Shown here piece by piece: positions 24,175 to 34,365 of a stretch of DNA of 64,000 nt. The notes under the pieces were generated by a model. It worked only from the letters and a program-made list of their open reading frames with translations. It was not told where the DNA came from and did not search any database. The position numbers were made by a program, and so were the translations under genes. Origin of the DNA: Sphaerolaimus hirsutus (lineage: Eukaryota; Nematoda; Chromadorea; Monhysterida; Sphaerolaimidae); NCBI GenBank assembly GCA_964036195.1, contig OZ038452.1, forward strand, positions 16,486,704 through 16,550,703. The letters are read 5' to 3'. Every line of letters begins with the position of its first letter. Within the stretch, counting starts at the first letter, position 1.

Positions 24175-24855
24175 TCAGCGAACCGCAGAGTATGCGCCCA
24201 AAATTATTTATGTCTCGGTCTTAATCGCGCGAGCTGGATCTTTATGTACCGTATTTCCTCGAAATACCCCCCGGGGGGTGATTGTTTCATAGTGGTCCCG
24301 AGAGGGGGGGGGTCAAACGAGGGGGGGGGTATTTCAAGGGGGGGGGGGGTTATTATTTCACAAGAAAATTTTTGAAAACCAAGTACGAAATTGTCGTCTG
24401 AAACGTACGCAGACGTCGAAAAATGCAACAAAAACTGCCATTTATAAGGTTCTGTAGACTAATATTAGTACGTAGATGGTATAAACACTGTTCTAACGTG
24501 ATTCCGACATTGTTTTAACGTGTGTTCTGCACTACGCAGAACATAAACTGCCGTATTTGTCATGTACGTTCTCTTTACACTCAATTTGGGGGGGGGGGGT
24601 ATTTCGAGGGGGGGGTGATTGTTTCATAGTGGTCTCGAGAGGGGGGGGGGTCAAACGAGGGGGGGGGTATTTCGAGGAAATACGGTATGCACTTTCACAA
24701 AAAGAATTTTTTTTTTTTTAAAGGCGGAGTCGCGTGCAAACGAGGAATGTTTTTTTCCTGTCATGTTTTTTTTATGGAACTATTTTTATTTTATTAATGA
24801 TGACGTCATGATGGAGTGTTTCCTTCAGAAAAATGCGTAGCATGCGGTCCGTCGA
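24175..24855. mobile_element. CTCGGCGGACCGCA family, copy 2, interrupted
   Basis: Left part 24175-24246 (GTCAGCGAACCGCAGAG) and right part 24688-24855 (ends GCATGCGGTCCGTCGAG) are the halves of an element like the one at 881-1141. The G-run MITE at 24247 is inserted between them. Confidence 0.8.
24247..24687. mobile_element. G-run MITE, ACCGTATTT family, copy 4
   Basis: Perfect ends TACCGTATTTCCTCGAAATA and TATTTCGAGGAAATACGGTA. Interior nearly identical to 13697-14131. Inserted into the CTCGGCGG-family element. Runs of up to 11 G. Confidence 0.9.
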
Positions 24856-25052
24856 GTATATCTAATCCAATGTACTTTTTATTTTAATTCAAAGGTATGT
24901 ATTTCATTTCGAAAATCTGTCTCGTATTACTTACTGCAGCCAGGCAATCTAACGCAATTCAGGCTAACCCCCGCACAGCGCAGCGATATGTGCAGAGGTA
25001 ATCACGCTTATCTGCCAGCAGGTAAACAGTGAGATTATCTGGATTTGTCTCT

Positions 25053-25517
25053 CATAGCTATTAAAACGTATTTACGTTTACTTTATAAATACGTATACTC
25101 GAGAACTGCGTGGTAAATACGTTTCCTCCCGAAATAAATACCTGTATTCGCTTTCAAAAAGTACGCGAGTACTAAAAACGTACTTTGAGACGCAGAAAGT
25201 GACATTATGACAGACAGGGTGACAAAAATTTAATATTTTCCCAAGAAATACTTATCAGGAGAAATAGCCACATATTTGATGTATTCCAGGGTAAAGTTAG
25301 TAAAAATACTGACTATTACGTTTTCTGTGAGAGAAAATACTCCGGTTTCCAGAAATACTTCCGGAAAATACTACGTTTTCCCAGGAAAAATTATTTAATC
25401 ACGTTTTACGCGGTGTAAAAGTAAAAAATTTACTTTACGTTTTCTGTACTCAGCCGTGAGTAAAATAAAAATACCTTACGTTTACTTTTAAAAAGTTCAG
25501 TACTTTTCACAACTCTG
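25053..25517. mobile_element. hAT-like MITE, CAGAGTTG family, copy 4 (inverted)
   Basis: Left end CATAGCTATTAAAACGTATT and right end TACTTTTCACAACTCTG correspond to the family in reverse orientation. Flanks TTGTCTCT and CTGTCTCG match at 6 of 8 bases. Confidence 0.7.
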
Positions 25518-25525
25518 CTGTCTCG

Positions 25526-27772
25526 AAGCAAGGTGGCACTAGAGCCATAATGAAGGCATTTCAAAGCTTTTCTCCAATCCGACGCGAAGAAAGGGGGTTC
25601 AGCGCTGGATCGCATTACAGAGGCAATTTTGCGCTTCAAGGGTCCATTTGTCAAATTGATAAACTATACCTCACGTTTCATTGACTACAGTAAGTATTGT
25701 ATTTAGCATAGGCTCTACTGAAAATGGCAAACAAATATAATAATGCGTTTGAAAATTATCCATTATGGCACAAGTGTCCACTAGCTTTGAAAAGCTAAGA
25801 ACGCACATTGCTGCCGCTCTCTATTGAAAGGTTTTTTGCTGATTACGTTTCATATGCTTTTTCACCAAAATTACCGCGGTGTTCATTTACCTGTGCTCGT
25901 GTTGCAAATTGTCAACGCGCAACTTGTGGCAATATATCAGCCGAACACCTTTCTACGGGCACATCGACTCCCATTGTATTCCTACGAAATTATACGCCGC
26001 CCTGCCCAACAAATCCACATTTTATTGGGCAGCGTATAATTTCAGATGTATTGAATGTATCGGTCAGGCTGAAAAACGTGTCGGTAAAATTAAATCTAGC
26101 GACCGCAGTGCACTTCACCTGATTTGAGTTTAGCGCCACGCAGCGACAACGCAGGAAGGTAGACACAGAAAATTAGTGCCACTTCCTGCGTCTACACAGT
26201 GAAAGCTACAAGTGCAGCGCAAATAGGTACATCCAATCTTATCTAGCGATGAAAAATTCGCCAAGCTAATGGAACACGTTCTTTGACACGGTTCCATTGT
26301 TTCACAAATATTTTTTACTTTCACAAAATTTTTCCTTTCAAATATTTTCACATAATAAACCTACAGACCAAAGCTTCAGTGAATAATGCCACTTTGTTGC
26401 CTGTGTTCGTTCGGCAAACCGGCATTCAGAAATACGAAGAACTGAAAAACTTTTGTTTTTAGCATTTCAGGAAGACATCTGCATGCGCTTCTATGACTGA
26501 AAGAAAATGGAAACCCCGCCCCCATATTTTGTAGAACAGGAACGCCCTTCTATCACAATAAATAATTTGAGATGTCACAGTGTCGACATGAAAGGAGCAA
26601 AAACGACCACCAATTTCCAGTAATATTTCATTGCGTCGGTGGAACTTGTTGAAGCTTCCAGCTTTTCTGAAAATGCCACTATAATAATCGACAAGCGCTA
26701 AGGTGTGGCGAGTTCACCATGGCGCTCTTCAATAGCTAGTAAAATTGCTCTGATATAAATGATGTTCAAATTTGAGTTCAAATAGGGGTAATCAGAAAGC
26801 AGGTTGTGCTACTGGGTGCAGAAGTGAACGGAACCCTCATTACAATTTACTTTTTTCTCCTAAATATATGTGTAGCCTCCATCCAATCTTTTTACATTCA
26901 TTGTCATTTACAGCACTTCATCGTAGCAATGATTAATGTTACACACAAATATTTTGTCCGACAACAACAACCGGGTGATGAGCCCCGCACTCGTGCACGC
27001 CGATAGAGATTCACTCGAGCGCATTTGTGACTCCTTCACGGGGTGCACATAATTTTGGCTTGCGGCAGCCAAGCAACAGGAAATTTGGAGCTTCCGTTTC
27101 ACTACCGCGGTGCACTGGCCATTTGGTTAAGGCGTACACGCGTACTTTCCAGTAGCGGCATGTGCAACGTAGGCATGTACAAATTGCTCATGACAATTGC
27201 AGATGTTATTATAGTTCCCCTTTTTATCGATAGGACCGTTCGGATAGGGGAAAAATGCGTGAGGTGGGATCAGTCTGAGCTGTCTGGCAGTGTATTATGT
27301 TCAAACTTGACAAAATTAAACCCAGAAACTTCATCTCGGATCGAGGAAATTTCATCTAAGATCTAGGAAATTTCATCCCGCTTAGTCTTGATCACTTTCT
27401 ATCAATTTTACAATTCACTTGAATTCCACTTCTAAATTGGGTACTGATGAGATCTTAATTCTCTGTCATTTGTGACGCCCAGCACCAGGCCTCAGCGCCA
27501 TGAAGATTTTACATGGCTGTGAACCTTTGGGACGTTTATATTTAAGTTGCATCCGAGTCTAAATACGAGGAAAATTTCAGCTTCAGTTTTGTAAATCGGT
27601 CAGATCACCAGAAGCCACAACGAATATTTACAAACCACGCGGTTACAAAATGACCAAAACTGACTCGCTTAAGACCCCGCTTACCTACGCTAATCTGCAG
27701 GCCATCATTCGGCCGCGCAGGCTGAAATAACCCCCACCCCAAAATACAACTCCAGCCTACCCACTAGTCTCG
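25526..27772. other. Unassigned DNA upstream of the neuropeptide gene
   Basis: No gene recognised. Open frames at 25808-26122 and 27043-27366 lack domains. The last few hundred bases before 27773 should include the promoter of the peptide gene, but no clear TATA box is seen. Confidence 0.4.
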
Positions 27773-28722
27773 ATGGCTTGGCGTACGGTTGCCCTGGTGT
27801 CGTTGCTAATGTCGCTGATAATCGCGGCCGCTTATTGCGACGAGGCGCAGCACCACAAGGACGAGCAGGCGCACAGCAGTCGGTTTTCACGTTGCTCATG
27901 TTTGCACTGTACAAAAGATATAAATGGCGCTGCACACACTAGTTTATTAACAAAAGTAAACTCATTTTGGGTGCTCATAAATACGCTTTGAACGCATTTG
28001 AGTTTACCAGAATGAGGTGTCTGTAAACTACAGTTGACGAGGATGTAAAATAACGTATTCTGGTAAACTCAAATACGTTCAAAGCTGATGTATGGGCACC
28101 CAAATTGAGTTTACTTCTGTTACTAAACTAGTGTGTGCGGCCACATTATTTTGGAAATATGCTGATCGAAAGATGTCTGGCTACAAGAATGCGAGTGGGA
28201 GCATAAAAATTCACTGCTTTCCGATGTACTTTCGGATGAATTGATCGTACAGGGCTATCCTAACTTCTCTGGTCCAAAAGACCATCCTTTTACGCAACTG
28301 ATAGTACTTCACAGCACAAACACGAGCGCAGAGAAGCGGCGCGATGTGTCCGACGAGGAGGAGGGGATGTACGTGCCCGCCGACCAGCTGGAGCGCGCCA
28401 TCCGCAAGCCCGCCTTCGTGCGATTAGGTCCGCCTTTCAATCGTTTTTTTTCAATCTGAGTAGCCCACTTTAGGGCCGAGAAAACGTGAGCCCCCATTTC
28501 TGAGCAGGTAAAAGGAAGCCGGCATTCGTGCGCTTGGGCAAGAGGAAGCCGGCCTTCGTCCGGCTCGGCAAGAGATTTGGTAAGCGAAATCTCAGTGAAA
28601 AATGGCGTTGAAAAATCGGAACGTATAAACACCATCGATGACAGGTGAGCGCGAGCTATACTACGACGCGGACGACAGCGAGTTCGAGCGACACGCGCGC
28701 AAGCCCGCTTTCGTCAGATTAG
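27773..28722 (+). CDS. FVRL-amide neuropeptide precursor (exons 1-4; 3' end not found)
   Basis: Four exons join in frame: 27773-27882, 28315-28427, 28508-28579 and 28645-28722. Exon 1 encodes a signal peptide (MAWRTVALVSLLMSLIIAAA, cut near AYC). Exon 2 has an AEKRR processing site, an acidic spacer and the first IRKPAFVRLG. Exon 3 has two KPAFVRLGKR units, and exon 4 an acidic spacer and ARKPAFVRLG. Expected products are about four copies of KPAFVRL-amide, released at KR or R sites and amidated from the Gly: a secreted signalling peptide for a G-protein-coupled receptor. It resembles nematode FLP-9 type KPSFVRF-amides and lophotrochozoan FVRI-amides; the exact family is uncertain. The exon 1 donor (CG|GTTTTC) is weak; an alternative is A|GTCGGT joined to the acceptor before AGAAGCGG. 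Exon 4 ends in a donor, so more exons must exist; transposons fill the following 6 kb. Confidence 0.8.
27924..28146. mobile_element. Inverted-repeat MITE in intron 1 of the neuropeptide gene
   Basis: Ends AATGGCGCTGCACACACTAG and CTAGTGTGTGCGGCC are inverted copies. Longer inner arms (GGGTGCTCATAAATACG versus ATGTATGGGCACCC, AACTCAAATACGTTC versus GAACGCATTTGAGTT) make most of it a hairpin. Relatives lie at about 32960-33095 and about 43325-43500. Confidence 0.8.
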
Positions 28723-29591
28723 GTGAGCGATTAATACACGGTGGACGGAGAAGTCTACAACCCGTCCAAAGGGCCAGGGTGCAATTGCACGAATTGTAAA
28801 GTAACAAAGCGGCACGAGGTGATGCGAATACCCCCAGGTCCGAGTGAGCACTCAACCATTTGAAATAACCCCTTTGAAACTTTCCGGAGTGCACATAAAT
28901 ACAAACACCAGAATGCAGACAGACACGTATAAAACTAGTAAACCTGCACCATGAGTTCTGCCGATTCCGCAAGTGGACAAGTATTTACAATATATTTACG
29001 ATAAGTCATAAGTGGCCAGGGTCTTGTAGATTTGGACTCCCGCTGGGGTTCAGATTCGTATTTGGTAAAGTGGTCCTCCGGAGCAGGGTTGGCAAAATCT
29101 CAGAAAAAAATAGAAATAAAATAAAAATAAAATGGAAAATTGAAGAATAAAATAATATAAAATAAAATGGAAAATAAATGAAATAAAAATACAATTACTA
29201 AAATTTTACAAAAACTCAAGTGTCTGTAAAATTCTATAAAATTTTTCCATTATGTTGCTTAAGATTTTAGCTGTCAATTTGCAGAACTGGTGCCCTGTTG
29301 TTGCTTTCATTGTTGTGATTGAAAAATATTTTGGCTCAAAATTGCAAATTTTCACATCTTTAAATATATTTTCACCCAAAGAATCACTAATTTTTTCCCC
29401 ATTTTCTTCATTCCATACCTTGAAAACGCCTATATATGGAACTCTGCAACCCCCCCCCCAACCCCGCCCATATAACAAATTTTTAGCTATCTTCCCTCGG
29501 GTGGAGAAATTAGCTACATATCTATCCGGCCCCTGTGAGGGTCAAAATTCAATATTTTTACCTGCGTCGCAACTAGTGATGGAAAAGCGCC

Positions 29592-29868
29592 AGAAAAAAG
29601 GGCGCCAGGCGCCAATGGCGCCATGGCGCCATTCAGAAAGTGGGCGCCAAGCGCCAAGGGCGCCACAGAAAAAGGGCGCCAGGCGCCAAGGGCGCCACGG
29701 AAAGAGGGCGCCAAGCGCCAAGGGCGCCACAGAAAAAGGGCGCCAGGCGCCAAGGGCGCCATGGCGCCATTCGGAAAGCGGGCGCCAGGCGCCAAGGGCG
29801 CCACGGAAAGAGGGCGCCATGGCGCCATTTGAAAAATAGGGCGCCAGGCGCCAAGGGCGCCAGGATAA
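29592..29868. repeat. GGGCGCCAAGCGCCAAGGGCGCCAC array
   Basis: About a dozen GGCGCC palindromes are arranged in units near 33 bp (GGGCGCCAGGCGCCAAGG then GCGCCACAGAAAAA). This array creates arginine/proline/alanine-rich open frames on both strands, which are artefacts. A shorter matching array is at 31466-31600, and a fragment at about 56475-56525. Confidence 0.9.
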
Positions 29869-29920
29869 ATAAGTGCATGCAACACCCTGCGTGTGCTAAA
29901 AGTGTTTCTACAGCACCCTA

Positions 29921-31065
29921 GTAAACCCTTGTTTACCTCGATCCGGATGGTTGTGAATTTTTTAAAAACGTTTCGTTCACGCCACCCTGTAAAGTTTTCG
30001 GGAAAATTGACCCGACTCAAAATATAGCCCAAAGAATTGTCTACATGATGTACGGATTGCCCCCCAATATAACGCCGCGTGGGTCGTGCAAGCGGGCCAC
30101 GCATTTTTTTATACCAAAATGCAGTGTTTACCTCGGTCCGGATGGTGGCTCCAAACTTTATATAGTCTGTTTTTCAAGGCCAGAATTTGGCCGAAACATA
30201 GAACAGTGTCCTGGCTTAGTGCCAAATGCCATTTCCACGGCTTATTTACAGGCAGAAATAAGATTAGGATATTTTCAATTTGTACTGTTTTGTACTGCGG
30301 ATCACGATCAGCTGTGATTGTGATCATTTTATCGCCTCATCTTACATCTATTAACACAGAAAATGCTTCCAACAGAAAGAGAAATCATTCACGGTATTCT
30401 TAAAAACCTACTCCGCTTAAATACACCCTTCCCAAAAATGAGATATCGAGGGGTGAAATTTAAAAAAGTTAGTACATTTCGTCCGGGAAGGAAATTAGTA
30501 GTAAGTAAAGTTTAGCAATGTTTTTTAAATTTTGCCCCTTAAATTCTCATGTTTGGGTGGGTGAATTTAAGCGGTGTATGTTTTAAAAATACCGCCAAAG
30601 ATTTCTCTTTCTGGTGGAAGCATTTTCTATGTTAATAGATGTAAGATGAGGAGATAAAATGATCACAATCACAGCTGATCGTGATCCGCAGTACAAAACC
30701 GTGCAAATTGAAAATATCCTAATCTTATTTCTGCCTGTAAATAAGCCGTTGAAATGGCATTTGGCACTAAGCCAGGACTCTGTTCTATGTTTTGGCCAAA
30801 TTCTGGCCTTGAAAAACAGACTATATAAGATTTGGAGCCACCATCCGGACCGAGGTAAACACTGCATTTTGGTATAAAAAAATGTGTGGCCCGCTTACAC
30901 GGCCCACGCGGCGTTATATTGGGGGGCGATCCATACATCATGTAGACAACTCTTTGGGCTATTTTTTGAGTCGGGTCAATTTTCCCGAAAACTTGACAGG
31001 GGGGCGTGAACGAAACGTTTTTAAAAAATTCATAACCATCCGGATCGAGGTAAACAAGGGTTTAC
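29921..31065. repeat. Fold-back palindrome with arms of about 550 bp
   Basis: The left arm begins GTAAACCCTTGTTTACCTCG and the right arm ends with its inverse near 31065. Arms pair almost throughout (about 29921-30480 with 30510-31065) with scattered differences, e.g. CGCTTAAATACACCC against GGTGAATTTAAGCGG. Open frames in the two arms are mirror copies and not genes. Confidence 0.85.
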
Positions 31066-31876
31066 ATCCATTCACTACTTTATTTGCGTTCTCCAGGGTG
31101 TAATGAACAAAGACAACACTAGCAACAAAAAAATTCAAGTAAAATTCACATGACAATTCAAACACAATGGATATTGTCATTTGACAATAATCCATTCACT
31201 GCAAATTGACTTTTCCAATCATGTTTCCTCGAAATGGACAAAAAAACGGAATTGCAACGATTTGAATCCGTTGATTTATGATTTTGCAAGTTCAACGTTC
31301 GATCATTCTCGTCTTCTGATCTGTTAGACACATCTGATGAACCGTTGCACAAAAGATTTATACCCACTCACACCACTTCGTCCATTTTTCTGGCGAATTC
31401 AGATCATCCACGAATGCGTTTTTCATCTTTTTTCCATTTATACAGCACTTACCTTGAAACCCTGCTGGCGCCATTTTGGCGCCCTTTAAAAGCAGGGCGC
31501 CAGGCGCCAAGGGCGCCACAGAGGAAGGGCGCCAAGCGCCAATGGCGCCATGGCGCGGCGCCCTTTGGCGCCCTCAAATGGCGCCAGCGCCATGGCGCCA
31601 TTCCATCACTAGTCGCAACCCGTGTCACAAGTCTACATTAAATATTTTGTATTCATATGCATGTCTAGTGTGTACATTGTTTTATGGCCTTGCATCCAAG
31701 ATTCCGATTTTTTGTAAAAAGTTTGTAAAATATTTGTAAAAATTTTGTAAAATGGGTTCATTTTATTTTATTAATGACATTTCAGAATAAAATAAAATAA
31801 AATAAAACGAAACATGAACAAAATTAAAATAAAATACAATTTTATGAATTTTTCTAAAACCAACCATGCTCCGGAG

Positions 31877-32766
31877 GGATAGCTGGAACAATTTCTGGGA
31901 GGTTTACCTAAGGGGTTCATAGGGGCTTCAATATACAGGTTTTTCAAGGTGTAGAAGGCAGAAAAAGGGAGAAACTCCCAAAAAACGGGAGAATAGCTAT
32001 TGGTAGTATCACATACCGCAAATCCTTGAATAAGACCCCCATCGAATAACCCCCCTGAATAGCTATCCTCTGTTTACGAGGTGAGGAAAAAATTACTCAA
32101 CCCTCGAATAACGCACCCCCTTGAATAACTCCCCCCTCTGGATGAAAAGGATACAATACCAAAATACAAAACAATATTAGTCTACCACAGCGACAGCAAA
32201 TACATGATGTGTATGCGGTGTATACACATATTTTCGTCGTTGGACAGTTAAATCCCTTAATGACATGAGTTAACAGATCCATACAATGAATCAAGTCTAA
32301 GTTTTCTGAGGAAAATTAAGTCCCCCCTCGAAAACGTCTGTCAAAAATAACTCCCCTCGGGTCTTATTCGAGGATTTAGGGTATATAGTCAATAATAGCT
32401 GCAAATATGCAATGAGGCATGCGGACTAGTGATTTTGAAGGTGAAATATGGCAAAAAGTGTGCACAGTAATTCGCACGTGGGCCTTACTTTTTATCCTTT
32501 TTTTCTGTCTGCAAGATTTCTTATTTCCGCGTCTAAAGAAAAGTTCGGACATCTAGGTAACTCAAAAACTCAGAGTGCCTGGAGCCGTCGTTAAATTTTC
32601 GGTGTATTTCGAGAGAGGGGGGTATTTTTCCTTCCCTAAGCTCGCTCAGACCTGGCGGTATTTCGAGGGGGGTCAATTCAACGGGGGGGGGGGATAATTC
32701 GAGGAAATACGGTAAGTTTCAAATTCCCAGGAAAATGTTCTGCAAAAATCGTATCAGCAGCTGGAG
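31877..32766. repeat. G-run MITE relatives
   Basis: 32019-32383 is a diverged copy with CAAATCCTTGAATAAGACCC and TCTTATTCGAGGATTTAGGG ends. 32600-32713 is a second fragment ending AATTCGAGGAAATACGGTA with a run of 10 G. The remainder is unassigned. Confidence 0.55.
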
Positions 32767-34365
32767 ACATCAAACACCCCCGGACATCTGCGCTCATAGC
32801 ACATCAACATGCGCGCAGTGGGCCTGGACATCCGTGACGCCAAGCCACTGTCCATCGTTCGCCGCCGCGCGGGCTTGTCTTTGTTGACACCACATGACAT
32901 GACGCACCCTTTACCGTTTGCGGTCACGTATGGCGTGCCCTCTGCCAAGACACATGGTTGCTGCACACACGATTTTAGTAACATAAGTCAACATAATTTG
33001 AGCGCTCAGAAATAAGTTTTGAATGTATTTGAGTTTGAGTTTACAAAAATTGATGTTTATTGGCAGTAAACTAGTGTGTGCAGCGCCATTTACTGTGCCA
33101 TGTGGCAACTAGTGATGTAAAGGCACCGGGGCACCGGTGCCCCGTTGCTGGGGAGCGAAGGGCACCAGCACCGGTGCTGGTGCGGTGCCCTTTCGATTTT
33201 CAGAGGTGCCCTGCCGGTGCTGGTGCCATTTTTTTAGAATAGCACCGGTGCTGGTGCGGTGCGGTGCCAATTTTTGGCCGGTGCCCAAGGTGCTGGCACC
33301 GGCCGAAAAAACTGGGGCACCGGGAAAGGCACCGGCAGGGTTTCAAGGGTTCAAAAAATGTCACGTTTCAGACCATGTGTGTGTACACTTAAAAAGTGGC
33401 GCAATGTAATCGACATCAAAACATGCTTGCAAAGCCTTTTAACGACATTGTTCAAATATTTACATAGTTGAAAAAAGGAATGCGGGTCGGATATGAGTGA
33501 TTCCAACGTTTTGTGATGCCCCACTCTCGATATAAGCTCTATAAAAAGTTGTAATTTATGATATGGTAGGTATATGTTCAGACAAAACAAATTGGTGTTG
33601 GAAAACATGGTCAAATCGGCATACGGAATATAGGCATCACTAATCTGACCAATAAAAACGAATAGGTATACAGATTGCGCCGATTACTTGAAGTGTTCAA
33701 TGGTCTAAATCGGTCAAGATATGGCCAAGTTATTGAGCTTCAAAATCGATTGGCCATGTAAAACGATCACTTTTTATAGACCCCATTATCTTGGGACTGG
33801 GGATTTTTCCACGGGGATAACACAAACGTCTGGTGGACTCCCCTCCCAAAAAACCCACCCCATCTATCCTACGCACAGCAAAAGCTCCTTCATCGCACTA
33901 CCTAAAGCCGCATAGATTGACCATTTTTGTCATCTAATTGTTTTATAAAATATGACCCGGTGCAGTGCCTTTCAGTGCTAGCACCGGCGACCGGCCGGTG
34001 CCCTTCGGTGCCGGTGCCATTTTTTTCGGAATGGCACCGGTGCCGGTGCAGTGCGGTGCCATTTTTTGGCCGGTGCCCCAGGGTGCCAGGTGCCCTTTTC
34101 ATGACATGGGAGGGGTGCCGGTGCGGTTCGGTGCTATTTTTCCCAGTGCCTTTAACATCACTAGTGGCAACAACAGAGTGGGCACTTCCGCAAGGTGACA
34201 AGCGCAAGATTGCGCGGTGGAGGCAGTGTCAGCCAGGTGCGTCACGTGGCGGCAAACGATGGATAGTGGTGCAGGCTTGGCGCCATGCATGTCCAGGGTG
34301 TTTGCAACCCACTGCACACATGTAGATGTGCTATGAGTATGGATGTCCAGGGGTGTTTGATGCCC
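32767..34365. repeat. Fold-back element containing other insertions
   Basis: The left arm (about 32767-32910; TCAAACACCCCCGGACATC, CTCATAGCACATCAACATG) is inverted in the right arm (about 34195-34365; TAGATGTGCTATGAG, GGATGTCCAGGGGTGTTTGA). Between them lie a CACACACTAG-type MITE (about 32950-33095) and the TAGTGATGT element at 33110. The 68-76 codon frames here belong to the repeat. Confidence 0.7.
33110..34163. mobile_element. hAT-like element, TAGTGATGTAAAGGCAC family
   Basis: Ends TAGTGATGTAAAGGCAC and GTGCCTTTAACATCACTA are inverted repeats with one gap. An exact 8-bp duplication GTGGCAAC lies at 33102-33109 and 34164-34171. Both subterminal zones are packed with GCACCGGTGC palindromes (33120-33345 and 33955-34150). 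Non-coding. Confidence 0.9.

Larger units (their letters stand above)
29574..31611. mobile_element. hAT-like element, TAGTGATGGAA family, nested
   Basis: Ends TAGTGATGGAA and TTCCATCACTA are perfect inverted repeats. The 8-bp duplication GTCGCAAC is exact at 29566-29573 and 31612-31619, so the insertion into the outer element is direct and fairly recent. Inside each end is a GC-rich array of GGCGCC units (29592-29868 and 31466-31600), and between them a long fold-back. No transposase frame. Confidence 0.9.
29084..31868. mobile_element. hAT-like element, CAGGGTTGG family, copy 4 (outer layer of a nest)
   Basis: Starts CAGGGTTGGCAAAATCTC and ends AACCAACCATG. The 8-bp duplication CTCCGGAG is exact at 29076-29083 and 31869-31876. 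The subterminal AAAATAAAAT words match the copies at 1330 and 14958. The middle (29574-31611) is a second transposon inserted later. It lies 360 bp downstream of neuropeptide exon 4, presumably in the next intron. Confidence 0.9.

Noticed and set aside
27110-27180. tRNA-like A box (TTGGTTAAGGCG)
   Set aside because: No matching B box or cloverleaf could be drawn.
28845-28885. Acceptor before GTCCGAGTGAGC as last neuropeptide exon
   Set aside because: It would leave the final FVRLG followed by PSEHSTI without a basic processing site; kept only as an alternative.
29252-30104. Long open frames rich in R, A, P and G on both strands
   Set aside because: They are produced by the GGCGCC tandem array and its 33-bp period; frames on both strands mirror each other.
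30045-31103. Pairs of similar open frames (72-105 codons) on opposite strands
   Set aside because: They are the two arms of a fold-back and so read as mirror copies; no domain.
32754-33015. Open frame starting MRAVGLDIRDAKPL as a further neuropeptide exon
   Set aside because: The same sequence occurs inverted at 34195-34365, so it is part of a fold-back repeat, and it lacks KPAFVRLG units.
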